From assembly GCA_037893245.1 (NCBI GenBank), contig JBAIAA010000013.1, forward strand, positions 806,001 to 870,000: a stretch of 64,000 nucleotides of DNA, given 5' to 3'. The DNA is from Crossaster papposus (Eukaryota > Echinodermata > Asteroidea > Velatida > Solasteridae). Each line of letters begins with the position of its first letter. Positions within the stretch are counted from its first letter, which is position 1. The translations under genes and the position numbers were made by a program. Shown here piece after piece: positions 21,101 through 33,608 of this stretch. The notes under the pieces are model-generated. The model worked only from the letters and a program-made list of their open reading frames with translations. It did not search any database and had not been told where the DNA came from.

Positions 21101-24100
21101 TTTCTAAATTTACATGAGGCATAGTGGCGCAGTTGAAGCGTGCTGGGCCCATAACCCAGAGGTCCGAGGATCGAAACCTCGCTCTGCTAACAAGTTTTTG
21201 GTATGACATGAGGTACTCGACTCGGAGTGACAAAGTAGACACTTTCTTGGTCAGTACCCGAGAGTTTGATTGACCACAACCTCGGTCTGCTCAGGATAAT
21301 TATTTCCTTGAAAGTGATTTCATTTTCATTACAAATAGTTACGCAGAGTGGTGCAGTGGGAAGCGAGATGGGCCCATAACCCAGAGGCCCGAGGACCGAA
21401 ACCTCGCTCTGCTAAAGAGGTATTTTTGCTTCACTGTTATTCAAATTTAATAATTATTTTAGAATGTTTTTAGAATGTCTGCTTTTATTTTGTTTGTTGT
21501 TTTTCTAAATTTACATGAGGCATGGTGGCGCAGTGGAAGCTTGCTGGGTCTATAACCCAGAGTGCCGAGGATCAAAACCTCGTTCTGCTGCTAATAAGTT
21601 TTTGGTATGACTTGAAGTACTCGACTCAGAGTGACAAAGTAGACCCTTTCTTGGTCAGTAACCGAGAGTTCGGATGATCACATCCTCGGTCTGCTCAGGA
21701 TAATTTTGTATTTGATAGGGATTTCATTTTCATTAAAAATAGTTACGCAGAGTAGTGCAGCGGGAGCGTGATGGGCCCATAGCCCAGAGGTCCGAGGACC
21801 AAAACCTCGCTTTGCTAACTAGGTATTTTTGCTTCACTGCTATTCACATTTAATAAATATTGTAGAATGTTTTTAGAATGTCTGCTTTCATTTTGTTTGC
21901 ATTTTCTAAATTTACATGAGGCATAGTGGCGCAGTTGAAGCGTGCTGGGCCCATAACCCAGAGGTCCGAGGATCGAAACCTCGCTCTGCTAACAAGTTTT
22001 TGGTATGACATGAGGTACTCGACTCGGAGTGACAAAGTAGACACTTTCTTGGTCAGTACCCGAGAGTTTGATTGACCACAACCTCGGTCTGCTCAGGATA
22101 ATTATTTCCTTGAAAGTGATTTCATTTTCATTACAAATAGTTACGCAGAGTGGTGCAGTGGGAAGCGAGATGGGCCCATAACCCAGAGGCCCGAGGACCG
22201 AAACCTCGCTCTGCTAAAGAGGTATTTTTGCTTCACTGTTATTCAAATTTAATAATTATTTTAGAATGTTTTTAGAATGTCTGCTTTTATTTTGTTTGTT
22301 GTTTTTCTAAATTTACATGAGGCATGGTGGCGCAGTGGAAGCTTGCTGGGTCTATAACCCAGAGTGCCGAGGATCAAAACCTCGTTCTGCTGCTAATAAG
22401 TTTTTGGTATGACTTGAAGTACTCGACTCAGAGTGACAAAGTAGACCCTTTCTTGGTCAGTAACCGAGAGTTCGGATGATCACATCCTCGGTCTGCTCAG
22501 GATAATTTTGTATTTGATAGGGATTTCATTTTCATTAAAAATAGTTACGCAGAGTAGTGCAGCGGGAGCGTGATGGGCCCATAGCCCAGAGGTCCGAGGA
22601 CCAAAACCTCGCTTTGCTAACTAGGTATTTTTGCTTCACTGCTATTCACATTTAATAAATATTGTAGAATGTTTTTAGAATGTCTGCTTTCATTTTGTTT
22701 GCATTTTCTAAATTTACATGAGGCATAGTGGCGCAGTTGAAGCGTGCTGGGCCCATAACCCAGAGGTCCGAGGATCGAAACCTCGCTCTGCTAACAAGTT
22801 TTTGGTATGACATGAGGTACTCGACTCGGAGTGACAAAGTAGACACTTTCTTGGTCAGTACCCGAGAGTTTGGTTGACCACAACCTCGGTCTGCTCAGGA
22901 TAATTATTTCCTTGAAAGTGATTTCATTTTCATTACAAATAGTTACGCAGAGTGGTGCAGTGGGAAGCGTGATGGGCCCATAACCCAGAGGCCCGAGGAC
23001 CGAAACCTCGCTCTGCTAAAGAGGTATTTTTGCTTCACTGTTATTCAAATTTAATAATTATTTTAGAATGTTTTTAGAATGTCTGCTTTTATTTTGTTTG
23101 TTGTTTTTCTAAATTTACATGAGGCATGGTGGCGCAGTGGAAGCTTGCTGGGTCTATAACCCAGAGTGCCGAGGATCAAAACCTCGTTCTGCTGCTAATA
23201 ATTTTTGGTATGACTTGAAGTACTCGACTCAGAGTGACAAAGTAGACCCTTTCTTGGTCAGTAACCGAGAGTTCGGATGATCACAACCTCGGGCTGCTCA
23301 GGATAATTTTGTATTTGATAGGGATTTCATTTTCATTAAAAATAGTTACGCAGAGTAGTGCAGCGGGAGCGTGATGGGCCCATAGCCCAGAGGTCCGAGG
23401 ACCAAAACCTCGCTTTGCTAACTAGGTATTTTTGCTTCACTGCTATTCACATTTAATAAATATTGTAGAATGTTTTTAGAATGTCTGCTTTCATTTTGTT
23501 TGCATTTTCTAAATTTACATGAGGCATAGTGGCGCAGTTGAAGCGTGCTGGGCCCATAACCCAGAGGTCCGAGGATCGAAACCTCGCTCTGCTAACAAGT
23601 TTTTGGTATGACATGAGGTACTCGACTCGGAGTGACAAAGTAGACACTTTCTTGGTCAGTACCCGAGAGTTTGGTTGACCACAACCTCGGTCTGCTCAGG
23701 ATAATTATTTCGTTGAAAGTGATTTCATTTTCATTACAAATAGTTACGCTGAGTGGTGCAGTGGGAAGCGTGATGGGCCCATAACCCAGAGGCCCGAGGA
23801 CCGAAACCTCGCTCTGCTAAAGAGGTATTTTTGCTTCACTGTTATTCAAATTTAATAATTATTTTAGAATGTTTTTAGAACGTCTGCTTTTATTTTGTTT
23901 GTTGTTTTTCTAAATTTACATGAGGCATGGTGGCGCAGTGGAAGCTTGCTGGGCCTATAACCCAGAGTGCCGAGGATCAAAACCTCGTTCTGCTGCTAAT
24001 AAGTTTTTGGTATGACTTGAAGTACTCGACTCAGAGTGACAAAGTAGACCCTTTCTTGGTCAGTAACCGAGAGTTCGGATGATAACAACCTCGGGCTGCT

Positions 24101-26556
24101 CAGGATAATTTTGTATTTGATAGGGATTTCATTTTCATTAAAAATAGTTACGCAGAGTAGTGCAGCGGGAGCGTGATGGGCCCATAGCCCAGAGGTCCGA
24201 GGACCAAATCCTCGCTTTGCTAACTAGGTATTTTTGCTTCACTGCTATTCACATTTAATAAATATTGTAGAATGTTTTTAGAATGTCTGCTTTCATTTTG
24301 TTTGCATTCTTTAAATTTACATGAGGCATAGTGGCGCAGTTGAAGCGTGCTGGGCCCATAACCCAGAGGTCCGAGGATCGAAACCTCGCTCTGCTAACAA
24401 GTTTTTGGTATGACATGAGGTACTCGACTCGGAGTGACAAAGTAGACACTTTCTTGGTCAGTACCCGAGAGTTTGGTTGACCACAACCTCGGTCTGCTCA
24501 GGATAATTATTTCCTTGAAAGTGATTTCATTTTCATTACAAATAGTTACGCAGAGTGGTGCAGTGGGAAGCGTGATGGGCCCATAACCCAGAGGCCCGAG
24601 GACCGAAACCTCGCTCTGCTAAAGAGGTATTTTTGCTTCACTGTTATTCAAATTTAATAATTATTTTAGAATGTTTTTAGAATGTCTGCTTTTATTTTGT
24701 TTGTTGTTTTTCTAAATTTACATGAGGCATGGTGGCGCAGTGGAAGCTTGCTGGGCCTATAACCCAGAGTGCCGAGGATCAAAACCTCGTTCTGCTGCTA
24801 ATAAGTTTTTGGTATGACTTGAAGTACTCGACTCAGAGTGACAAAGTAGACCCTTTCTTGGTCAGTAACCGAGAGTTCGGATGATCACAACCTCGGTCTG
24901 CTCAGGATAATTTTGTATTTGATAGGGATTTCATTTTCATTAAAAACAGTTACGCAGAGTAGTGCAGCGGGAGCGTGATGGGCCCATAGCCCAGAGGTCC
25001 GAGGACCAAAACCTCGCTTTGCTAACTAGGTATTTTTGCTTCACTGCTATTCACATTTAATAAATATTGTAGAATGTTTTTAGAATGTCTGCTTTCATTT
25101 TGTTTGCATTTTCTAAATTTACATGAGGCATAGTGGCGCAGTTGAAGCGTGCTGGACCCATAACCCAGAGGTCCGAGGATCGAAACCTCGCTCTGCTAAC
25201 AAGTTTTTGGTATGACATGAGGTACTCGACTCGGAGTGACAAAGTAGACACTTTCTTGGTCAGTACCCGAGAGTTTGGTTGACCACAACCTCGGTCTGCT
25301 CAGGATAATTATTTCCTTGAAAGTGATTTCATTTTCATTACAAATAGTTACGCAGAGTGGTGCAGTGGGAAGCGTGATGGGCCCATAACCCAGACGCCCG
25401 AGGACCGAAACCTCGCTCTGCTAAAGAGGTATTTTTGCTTCACTGTTATTCAAATTTAATAATTATTTTAGAATGTTTTTAGAATGTCTGCTTTTATTTT
25501 GTTTGTTGTTTTTCTAAATTTACATGAGGCATGGTGGCGCAGTGGAAGCTTGTTGGGCCTATAACCCAGAGTGCCGAGGATCAAAACCTCGTTCTGCTGC
25601 TAATAAGTTTTTGGTATGACTTGAAGTACTCGACTCAGAGTGACAAAGTAGACCCTTTTTTGGTCAGTAACCGAGAGTTCGGATGATCACAACCTCGGTC
25701 TGCTCAGGATAATTTTGTATTTGATAGGGATTTCATTTTCATTAAAAATAGTTACGCAGAGTAGTGCAGCGGGAGCGTGATGGGCCCATAGCCCAGAGGT
25801 CCGAGGACCAAAACCTCGCTTTGCTAACTAGGTATTTTTGTTTCACTGCTATTCACATTTAATAAATATTGTAGAATGTTTTTAGAATGTCTGCTTTCAT
25901 TTTGTTTGCATTTTCTAAATTTACATGAGGCATAGTGGCGCAGTTGAAGCGTGCTGGGCCCATAACCCAGAGGTCCGAGGATCGAAACCTCGCTCTGCTA
26001 ACAAGTTTTTGGTATGACATGAGGTACTCGACTCGGAGTGACAAAGTAGACACTTTCTTGGTCAGTACCCGAGAGTTTGATTGACCACAACCTCGGTCTG
26101 CTCAGGATAATTATTTCCTTGAAAGTGATTTCATTTTCATTACAAATAGTTACGCAGAGTGGTGCAGTGGGAAGCGAGATGGGCCCATAACCCAGAGGCC
26201 CGAGGACCGAAACCTCGCTCTGCTAAAGAGGTATTTTTGCTTCACTGTTATTCAAATTTAATAATTATTTTAGAATGTTTTTAGAATGTCTGCTTTTATT
26301 TTGTTTGTTGTTTTTCTAAATTTACATGAGGCATGGTGGCGCAGTGGAAGCTTGCTGGGTCTATAACCCAGAGTGCCGAGGATCAAAACCTCGTTCTGCT
26401 GCTAATAAGTTTTTGGTATGACTTGAAGTACTCGACTCAGAGTGACAAAGTAGACCCTTTCTTGGTCAGTAACCGAGAGTTCGGATGATCACATCCTCGG
26501 TCTGCTCAGGATAATTTTGTATTTGATAGGGATTTCATTTTCATTAAAAATAGTTA

Positions 26557-26628
26557 CGCAGAGTAGTGCAGCGGGAGCGTGATGGGCCCATAACCCAGAG
26601 GCCCGAGGACCGAAACCTCGCTCTGCTA
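26557..26628 (+). pseudogene. Recombinant D/B tRNA-like module
   Basis: The 5' half (GTAGTGCAGCGGGAGCG) is module D and the 3' half (CATAACCCAGAGGCCCGAGG and ACCGAAACC) is module B. The switch lies between D-specific AGCGGGAGCG and B-specific CATAAC, within the shared GTGATGGGCCCATA around the anticodon. It is followed by a B-type trailer and a C module, so two C-F halves stand in a row. Confidence 0.85.
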
Positions 26629-29600
26629 AAGAGGTATTTTTGCTTCACTGTTATTCAAATTTAATAATTATTTTAGAATGTTTTTAGAATGTCTGCTTTT
26701 ATTTTGTTTGTTGTTTTTCTAAATTTACATGAGGCATGGTGGCGCAGTGGAAGCTTGCTGGGCCTATAACCCAGAGTGCCGAGGATCAAAACCTCGTTCT
26801 GCTGCTAATAAGTTTTTGGTATGACTTGAAGTACTCGACTCAGAGTGACAAAGTAGACCCTTTCTTGGTCAGTAACCGAGAGTTCGGATGATAACAACCT
26901 CGGGCTGCTCAGGATAATTTTGTATTTGATAGGGATTTCATTTTCATTAAAAATAGTTACGCAGAGTAGTGCAGCGGGAGCGTGATGGGCCCATAGCCCA
27001 GAGGTCCGAGGACCAAAACCTCGCTTTGCTAACTAGGTATTTTTGCTTCACTGCTATTCACATTTAATAAATATTGTAGAATGTTTTTAGAATGTCTGCT
27101 TTCATTTTGTTTGCATTCTTTAAATTTACATGAGGCATAGTGGCGCAGTTGAAGCGTGCTGGGCCCATAACCCAGAGGTCCGAGGATCGAAACCTCGCTC
27201 TGCTAACAAGTTTTTGGTATGACATGAGGTACTCGACTCGGAGTGACAAAGTAGACACTTTCTTGGTCAGTACCCGAGAGTTTGGTTGACCACAACCTCG
27301 GTCTGCTCAGGATAATTATTTCCTTGAAAGTGATTTCATTTTCATTACAAATAGTTACGCAGAGTGGTGCAGTGGGAAGCGTGATGGGCCCATAACCCAG
27401 AGGCCCGAGGACCGAAACCTCGCTCTGCTAAAGAGGTATTTTTGCTTCACTGTTATTCAAATTTAATAATTATTTTAGAATGTTTTTAGAATGTCTGCTT
27501 TTATTTTGTTTGTTGTTTTTCTAAATTTACATGAGGCATGGTGGCGCAGTGGAAGCTTGCTGGGCCTATAACCCAGAGTGCCGAGGATCAAAACCTCGTT
27601 CTGCTGCTAATAAGTTTTTGGTATGACTTGAAGTACTCGACTCAGAGTGACAAAGTAGACCCTTTCTTGGTCAGTAACCGAGAGTTCGGATGATCACAAC
27701 CTCGGTCTGCTCAGGATAATTTTGTATTTGATAGGGATTTCATTTTCATTAAAAACAGTTACGCAGAGTAGTGCAGCGGGAGCGTGATGGGCCCATAGCC
27801 CAGAGGTCCGAGGACCAAAACCTCGCTTTGCTAACTAGGTATTTTTGCTTCACTGCTATTCACATTTAATAAATATTGTAGAATGTTTTTAGAATGTCTG
27901 CTTTCATTTTGTTTGCATTTTCTAAATTTACATGAGGCATAGTGGCGCAGTTGAAGCGTGCTGGACCCATAACCCAGAGGTCCGAGGATCGAAACCTCGC
28001 TCTGCTAACAAGTTTTTGGTATGACATGAGGTACTCGACTCGGAGTGACAAAGTAGACACTTTCTTGGTCAGTACCCGAGAGTTTGGTTGACCACAACCT
28101 CGGTCTGCTCAGGATAATTATTTCCTTGAAAGTGATTTCATTTTCATTACAAATAGTTACGCAGAGTGGTGCAGTGGGAAGCGTGATGGGCCCATAACCC
28201 AGACGCCCGAGGACCGAAACCTCGCTCTGCTAAAGAGGTATTTTTGCTTCACTGTTATTCAAATTTAATAATTATTTTAGAATGTTTTTAGAATGTCTGC
28301 TTTTATTTTGTTTGTTGTTTTTCTAAATTTACATGAGGCATGGTGGCGCAGTGGAAGCTTGTTGGGCCTATAACCCAGAGTGCCGAGGATCAAAACCTCG
28401 TTCTGCTGCTAATAAGTTTTTGGTATGACTTGAAGTACTCGACTCAGAGTGACAAAGTAGACCCTTTTTTGGTCAGTAACCGAGAGTTCGGATGATCACA
28501 ACCTCGGTCTGCTCAGGATAATTTTGTATTTGATAGGGATTTCATTTTCATTAAAAATAGTTACGCAGAGTAGTGCAGCGGGAGCGTGATGGGCCCATAG
28601 CCCAGAGGTCCGAGGACCAAAACCTCGCTTTGCTAACTAGGTATTTTTGCTTCACTGCTATTCACATTTAATAAATATTGTAGAATGTTTTTAGAATGTC
28701 TGCTTTCATTTTGTTTGCATTTTCTAAATTTACATGAGGCATAGTGGCGCAGTTGAAGCGTGCTGGGCCCATAACCCAGAGGTCCGAGGATCGAAACCCC
28801 GCTCTGCTAACAAGTTTTTGGTATGACATGAGGTACTCGACTCGGAGTGACAAAGTAGACACTTTCTTGGTCAGTACCCGAGAGTTTGGTTGACCACAAC
28901 CTCGGTCTGCTCAGGATAATTATTTCCTTGAAAGTGATTTCATTTTCATTACAAATAGTTACGCAGAGTGGTGCAGTGGGAAGCGAGATGGGCCCATAAC
29001 CCAGAGGCCCGAGGACCGAAACCTCGCTCTGCTAAAGAGGTATTTTTGCTTCACTGTTATTCAAATTTAATAATTATTTTAGAATGTTTTTAGAATGTCT
29101 GCTTTTATTTTGTTTGTTGTTTTTCTAAATTTACATGAGGCATGGTGGCGCAATGGAAGCTTGCTGGGTCTATAACCCAGAGTGCCGAGGATCAAAACCT
29201 TTGTTCTGCTGCTAATAAGTTTTTGGTATGACTTGAAGTACTCGACACAGAGTGACAAAGTAGACCCTTTCTTGGTCAGTAACCGATAGTTTGGATGATC
29301 ACAACCTCGGTCTGCTCAGGATAATTTTGTATTTGATAGGGATTTCATTTTCATTAAAAATAGTTACGCAGAGTAGTACAGCGGGAGCGTGATGGGCCCA
29401 TAGCCCAGAGGTCCGAGGACCAAAACCTCGCTTTGCTAACTAGGTATTTTTGCTTCACTGCTATTCACATTTAATAAATATTGTAGAATGTTTTTAGAAT
29501 GTCTGCTTTCATTTTGTTTGCATTTTCTAAATTTACATGAGGCATAGTGGCGCAGTTGAAGCGTGCTGGGCCCATAACCCAGAGGTCCGAGGATCGAAAC

Positions 29601-31074
29601 CCCGCTCTGCTAACAAGTTTTTGGTATGACATGAGGTACTCGACTCGGAGTGACAAAGTAGACACTTTCTTGGTCAGTACCCGAGAGTTTGGTTGACCAC
29701 AACCTCGGTCTGCTCAGGATAATTATTTCCTTGAAAGTGATTTCATTTTCATTACAAATAGTTACGCAGAGTGGTGCAGTGGGAAGCGAGATGGGCCCAT
29801 AACCCAGAGGCCCGAGGACCGAAACCTCGCTCTGCTAAAGAGGTATTTTTGCTTCACTGTTATTCAAATTTAATAATTATTTTAGAATGTTTTTAGAATG
29901 TCTGCTTTTATTTTGTTTGTTGTTTTTCTAAATTTACATGAGGCATGGTGGCGCAATGGAAGCTTGCTGGGTCTATAACCCAGAGTGCCGAGGATCAAAA
30001 CCTTTGTTCTGCTGCTAATAAGTTTTTGGTATGACTTGAAGTACTCGACTCAGAGTGACAAAGTAGACCCTTTCTTGGTCAGTAACCGATAGTTTGGATG
30101 ATCACAACCTCGGTCTGCTCAGGATAATTTTGTATTTGATAGGGATTTCATTTTCATTAAAAATAGTTACGCAGAGTAGTACAGCGGGAGCGTGATGGGC
30201 CCATAGCCCAGAGGTCCGAGGACCAAAACCTCGCTTTGCTAACTAGGTATTTTTGCTTCACTGCTATTCACATTTAATAAATATTGTAGAATGTTTTTAG
30301 AATGTCTGCTTTCATTTTGTTTGCATTTTCTAAATTTACATGAGGCATAGTGGCGCAGTTGAAGCGTGCTGGGCCCATAACCCAGAGGTCTGAGGATCGA
30401 AACCTCGCTCTGCTAACAAGTTTTTGGTATGACATGAGGTACTCGACTCGGAGTGACAAAGTAGATACTTTCTTGGTCAGTACCCGAGAGTTTGGTTGAC
30501 CACAACCTCGGTCTGCTCAGGATAATTATTTCCTTGAAAGTGATTTCATTTTCATTACAAATAGTTACGCAGAGTGGTGCAGTGGGAAGCGTGATGGGCC
30601 CATAACCCAGGAACCGAGGACCGAAACCTCGCTCTGCTAAAGAGGTATTTTTGCTTCACTGTTATTCAAATTTAATAATTATTTTAGAATGTTGTTAGAA
30701 TGTCTGCTTTTATTTTGTTTGTTGTTTTTTTAAATTTACATGAGGCATGGTGGCGCAGTGGAAGCTTGCTGGGCCTATAACCCAGAGTGCCGAGGATCAA
30801 AACCTCGTTCTGCTGCTAATAAGTTTTTGGTAAGACTTAAAGTACTCGACTCAGAGTGACAAAGTAGACCCTTTCTTGGTCAGTAACCGAGAGTTCGGAT
30901 GATCACAACCTCGGTCTGCTCAGGATAATTTTGTATTTGATAGGGATTTCATTTTTATTAAAAATAGTTACGCAGAGTAGTGCAGCGGAAGCGTGATGGG
31001 CCCATAGCCCAGAGGTCCGAGGACCAAAACCTCGCTTTGCTAACTAGGTATTTTTGCTTCACTGCTATTCACAT
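26557..31074 (+). repeat. Array segment 4, opens with a D/B recombinant half-unit
   Basis: The segment starts with a recombinant D/B module, so two C-F halves follow one another and the A-to-A step is 1205 bp (25929 to 27134). A modules then begin at 27134, 27936, 28738, 29541 and 30344. The 28738 and 29541 copies carry ACCCCG instead of ACCTCG in the T stem, breaking one pair. The C modules of those two units share CTTTGTTCTGC. The B module of the 30344 unit has a rearranged variable region (CCCAGGAACCGAGG). Confidence 0.88.
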
Positions 31075-31368
31075 TTAATAAATATTGTAGAATGTTTTTA
31101 GAATGTCTGCTTCCATTTTGTTTGCATTTTCTAAATTTACATGAGGCATAGTGGCGCAGTTGAAGCGTGCTGGGCCCATAACCCAGAGGTCCGAGGATCG
31201 AAACCTCGCTCTGCTAACAAGTTTTTGGTATGACATGAGGTACTCGTCTCGGAGTGACAAAGTAGACACCTTCTTGGTCAGTACCCGAGAGTTTGGTTGA
31301 CCACAACCTCGGTCTGCTCAGGATAATTATTTCCTTGAAAGTGATTTCATTTTCATTACAAATAGTTA

Positions 31369-31434
31369 CGCAGAGTGGTGCAGTGGGAAGCGTGATGGGC
31401 CCAGAGGCCCGAGGACCGAAACCTCGCTCTGCTA
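31369..31434 (+). pseudogene. Module B with a 7-bp deletion over the anticodon arm
   Basis: GGGCCCAGAGG replaces GGGCCCATAACCCAGAGG. One CCCA and the seven bases TAACCCA up to the next repeat were lost, most simply by slippage between the two CCCA copies. The 3' side of the anticodon stem and part of the loop are gone. Further copies of this form begin at 32966, 34563, 42973, 44969, 46165 and 48161; the one at 42973 also has GATGAGCCC. The loss explains the 795-bp steps between A modules in this region. Confidence 0.85.
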
Positions 31435-33536
31435 AAGAGGTATTTTTGCTTCACTGTTATTCAAATTTAATAATTATTTTAGAATGTTTTTAGAATGTCT
31501 GCTTTTATTTTGTTTGTTGTTTTTCTAAATTTACATGAGGCATGGTGGCGCAGTGGAAGCTTGCTGGGCCTATAACCCAGAGTGCCGAGGATCAAAACCT
31601 CGTTCTGCTGCTAATAAGTTTTTGGTATGACTTGAAGTACTCGACTCAGAGTGACAAAGTAGACCCTTTCTTGGTCAGTAACCGAGAGTTCGGATGATCA
31701 CAACCTCGGTCTGCTCAGGATAATTTTGTATTTGATAGGGATTTCATTTTCATTAAAAATAGTTACGCAGAGTAGTGCAGCGGGAGCGTGATGGGCCCAT
31801 AGCCCAGAGGTCCGAGGACCAAAACCTCGCTTTGCTAACTAGGTATTTTTGCTTCACTGCTATTCACATTTAATAAATATTGTAGAATGTTTTTAGAATG
31901 TCTGCTTTCATTTTGTTTGCATTTTCTAAATTTACATGAGGCATAGTGGCGCAGTTGAAGCGTGCTGGGCCCATAACCCAGAGGTCCGAGGATCGAAACC
32001 CCGCTCTGCTAACAAGTTTTTGGTATGACATGAGGTACTCGACTGGGAGTGACAAAGTATACACTTTCTTGGTCAGTACCCGAGAGTTTGGTTGACCACA
32101 ACCTCGGTCTGCTCAGGATAATTATTTCCTTGAAAGTGATTTCATTTTCATTACAAATAGTTACGCAGAGTGGTGCAGTGGGAAGCGAGATGGGCCCATA
32201 ACCCAGAGGCCCGAGGACCGAAACCTCGCTCTGCTAAAGAGGTATTTTTGCTTCACTGTTATTCAAATTTAATAATTATTTTAGAATGTTTTTAGAATGT
32301 CTGTTTTTATTTTGTTTGTTGTTTTTCTAAATTTACATGAGGCATGGTGGCGCAGTGGAAGCTTGCTGGGTCTATAACCCAGAGTGCCGAGGATCAAAAC
32401 CTCGTTCTGCTGCTAATAAGTTTTTGGTATGACTTGAAGTACTCGACTCAGAGTGACAAAGTAGACCCTTTCTTGGTCAGTAACCGAGAGTTCGGATGAT
32501 CACAACCTCGGTCTGCTCAGGATAATTTTGTATTTGATAGGGATTTCATTTTTATTAAAAATAGTTACGCAGAGTAGTGCAGCGGAAGCGTGATGGGCCC
32601 ATAGCCCAGAGGTCCGAAGACCAAAACCTCGCTTTGCTAACTAGGTATTTTTGCTTCACTGCTATTCACATTTAATAAATATTGTAGAATGTTTTTAGAA
32701 TGTCTGCTTTCATTTTGTTTGCATTTTCTAAATTTACATGAGGCATAGTGGCGCAGTTGAAGCGTGCTGGGCCCATAACCCAGAGGTCCGAGGATCGAAA
32801 CCTCGCTCTGCTAACAAGTTTTTGGTATGACATGAGGTACTCGTCTCGGAGTGACAAAGTAGACACTTTCTTGGTCAGTACCCGAGAGTTTGGTTGACCA
32901 CAACCTCGGTCTGCTCAGGATAATTATTTCCTTGAAAGTGATTTCATTTTCATTACAAATAGTTACGCAGAGTGGTGCAGTGGGAAGCGTGATGGGCCCA
33001 GAGGCCCGAGGACCGAAACCTCGCTCTGCTAAAGAGGTATTTTTGCTTCACTGTTATTCAAATTTAATAATTATTTTAGAATGTTTTTAGAATGTCTGCT
33101 TTTATTTTGTTGGTTGTTTTTCTAAAGTTACATGAGGCATGGTGGCGCAGTGGAAGCTTGCTGGGCCTATAACCCAGAGTGCCGAGGATCAAAACCTCGT
33201 TCTGCTGCTAATAAGTTTTTGGTATGACTTGAAGTACTCGACTCAGAGTGACAAAGTAGACCCTTTCTTAGTCAGTAACCGAGAGTTCGGATGATCACAA
33301 CCTCAGTCTGCTCAGGATAATTTTGTATTTGATAGGGATTTCATTTTCATTAAAAATAGTTACGCAGAGTAGTACAGCGGGAGCGTGATGGGCCCATAGC
33401 CCAGAGGTCCGAGGACCAAAACCTCGCTTTGCTAACTAGGTATTTTTGCTTTACTGCTATTCACATTTAATAAATATTGTAGAATGTTTTTAGAATGTCT
33501 GCTTTCATTTTGTTTGCATTTTCTAAATTTACATGA

Positions 33537-33608
33537 GGCATAGTGGCGCAGTTGAAGCGTGCTAAGCCCATAACCCAGAGGTCTGAGGATCGAAACCTCG
33601 CTATGCTA
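33537..33608 (+). pseudogene. Damaged module A (anticodon and T stem)
   Basis: GTGCTAAGCCCATAACCC replaces GTGCTGGGCCCATAACCC, breaking two anticodon-stem pairs. GTCTGAGG and GCTATGCTA add mismatches in the T stem and acceptor. The copy at 35134, 1597 bp later, is identical in these features, and 49534 shares the last two. Confidence 0.75.

Larger units (their letters stand above)
4786..26556 (+). repeat. Array segment 3, regular 802-bp dimer units
   Basis: The cleanest part of the array. A modules (72 nt each) begin at 4856, 5658, 6683, 7485, 8286, 9088, 9890, then every 802 bp from 10692 to 22722 (16 copies), then 23523, 24325, 25127 and 25929. E, B, C, F and D follow at +103, +224, +401, +507 and +628. 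The 1025-bp step from 5658 to 6683 holds one extra E-B sub-repeat. The copy at 9890 has CCTAG instead of CCCAG in the anticodon stem. Copies at 12296, 16306, 18712, 20316 and 25127 share CTGGACCCAT, which breaks the last pair of the anticodon stem. One T of the C module's T-run region is lost near 23200. Confidence 0.93.
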
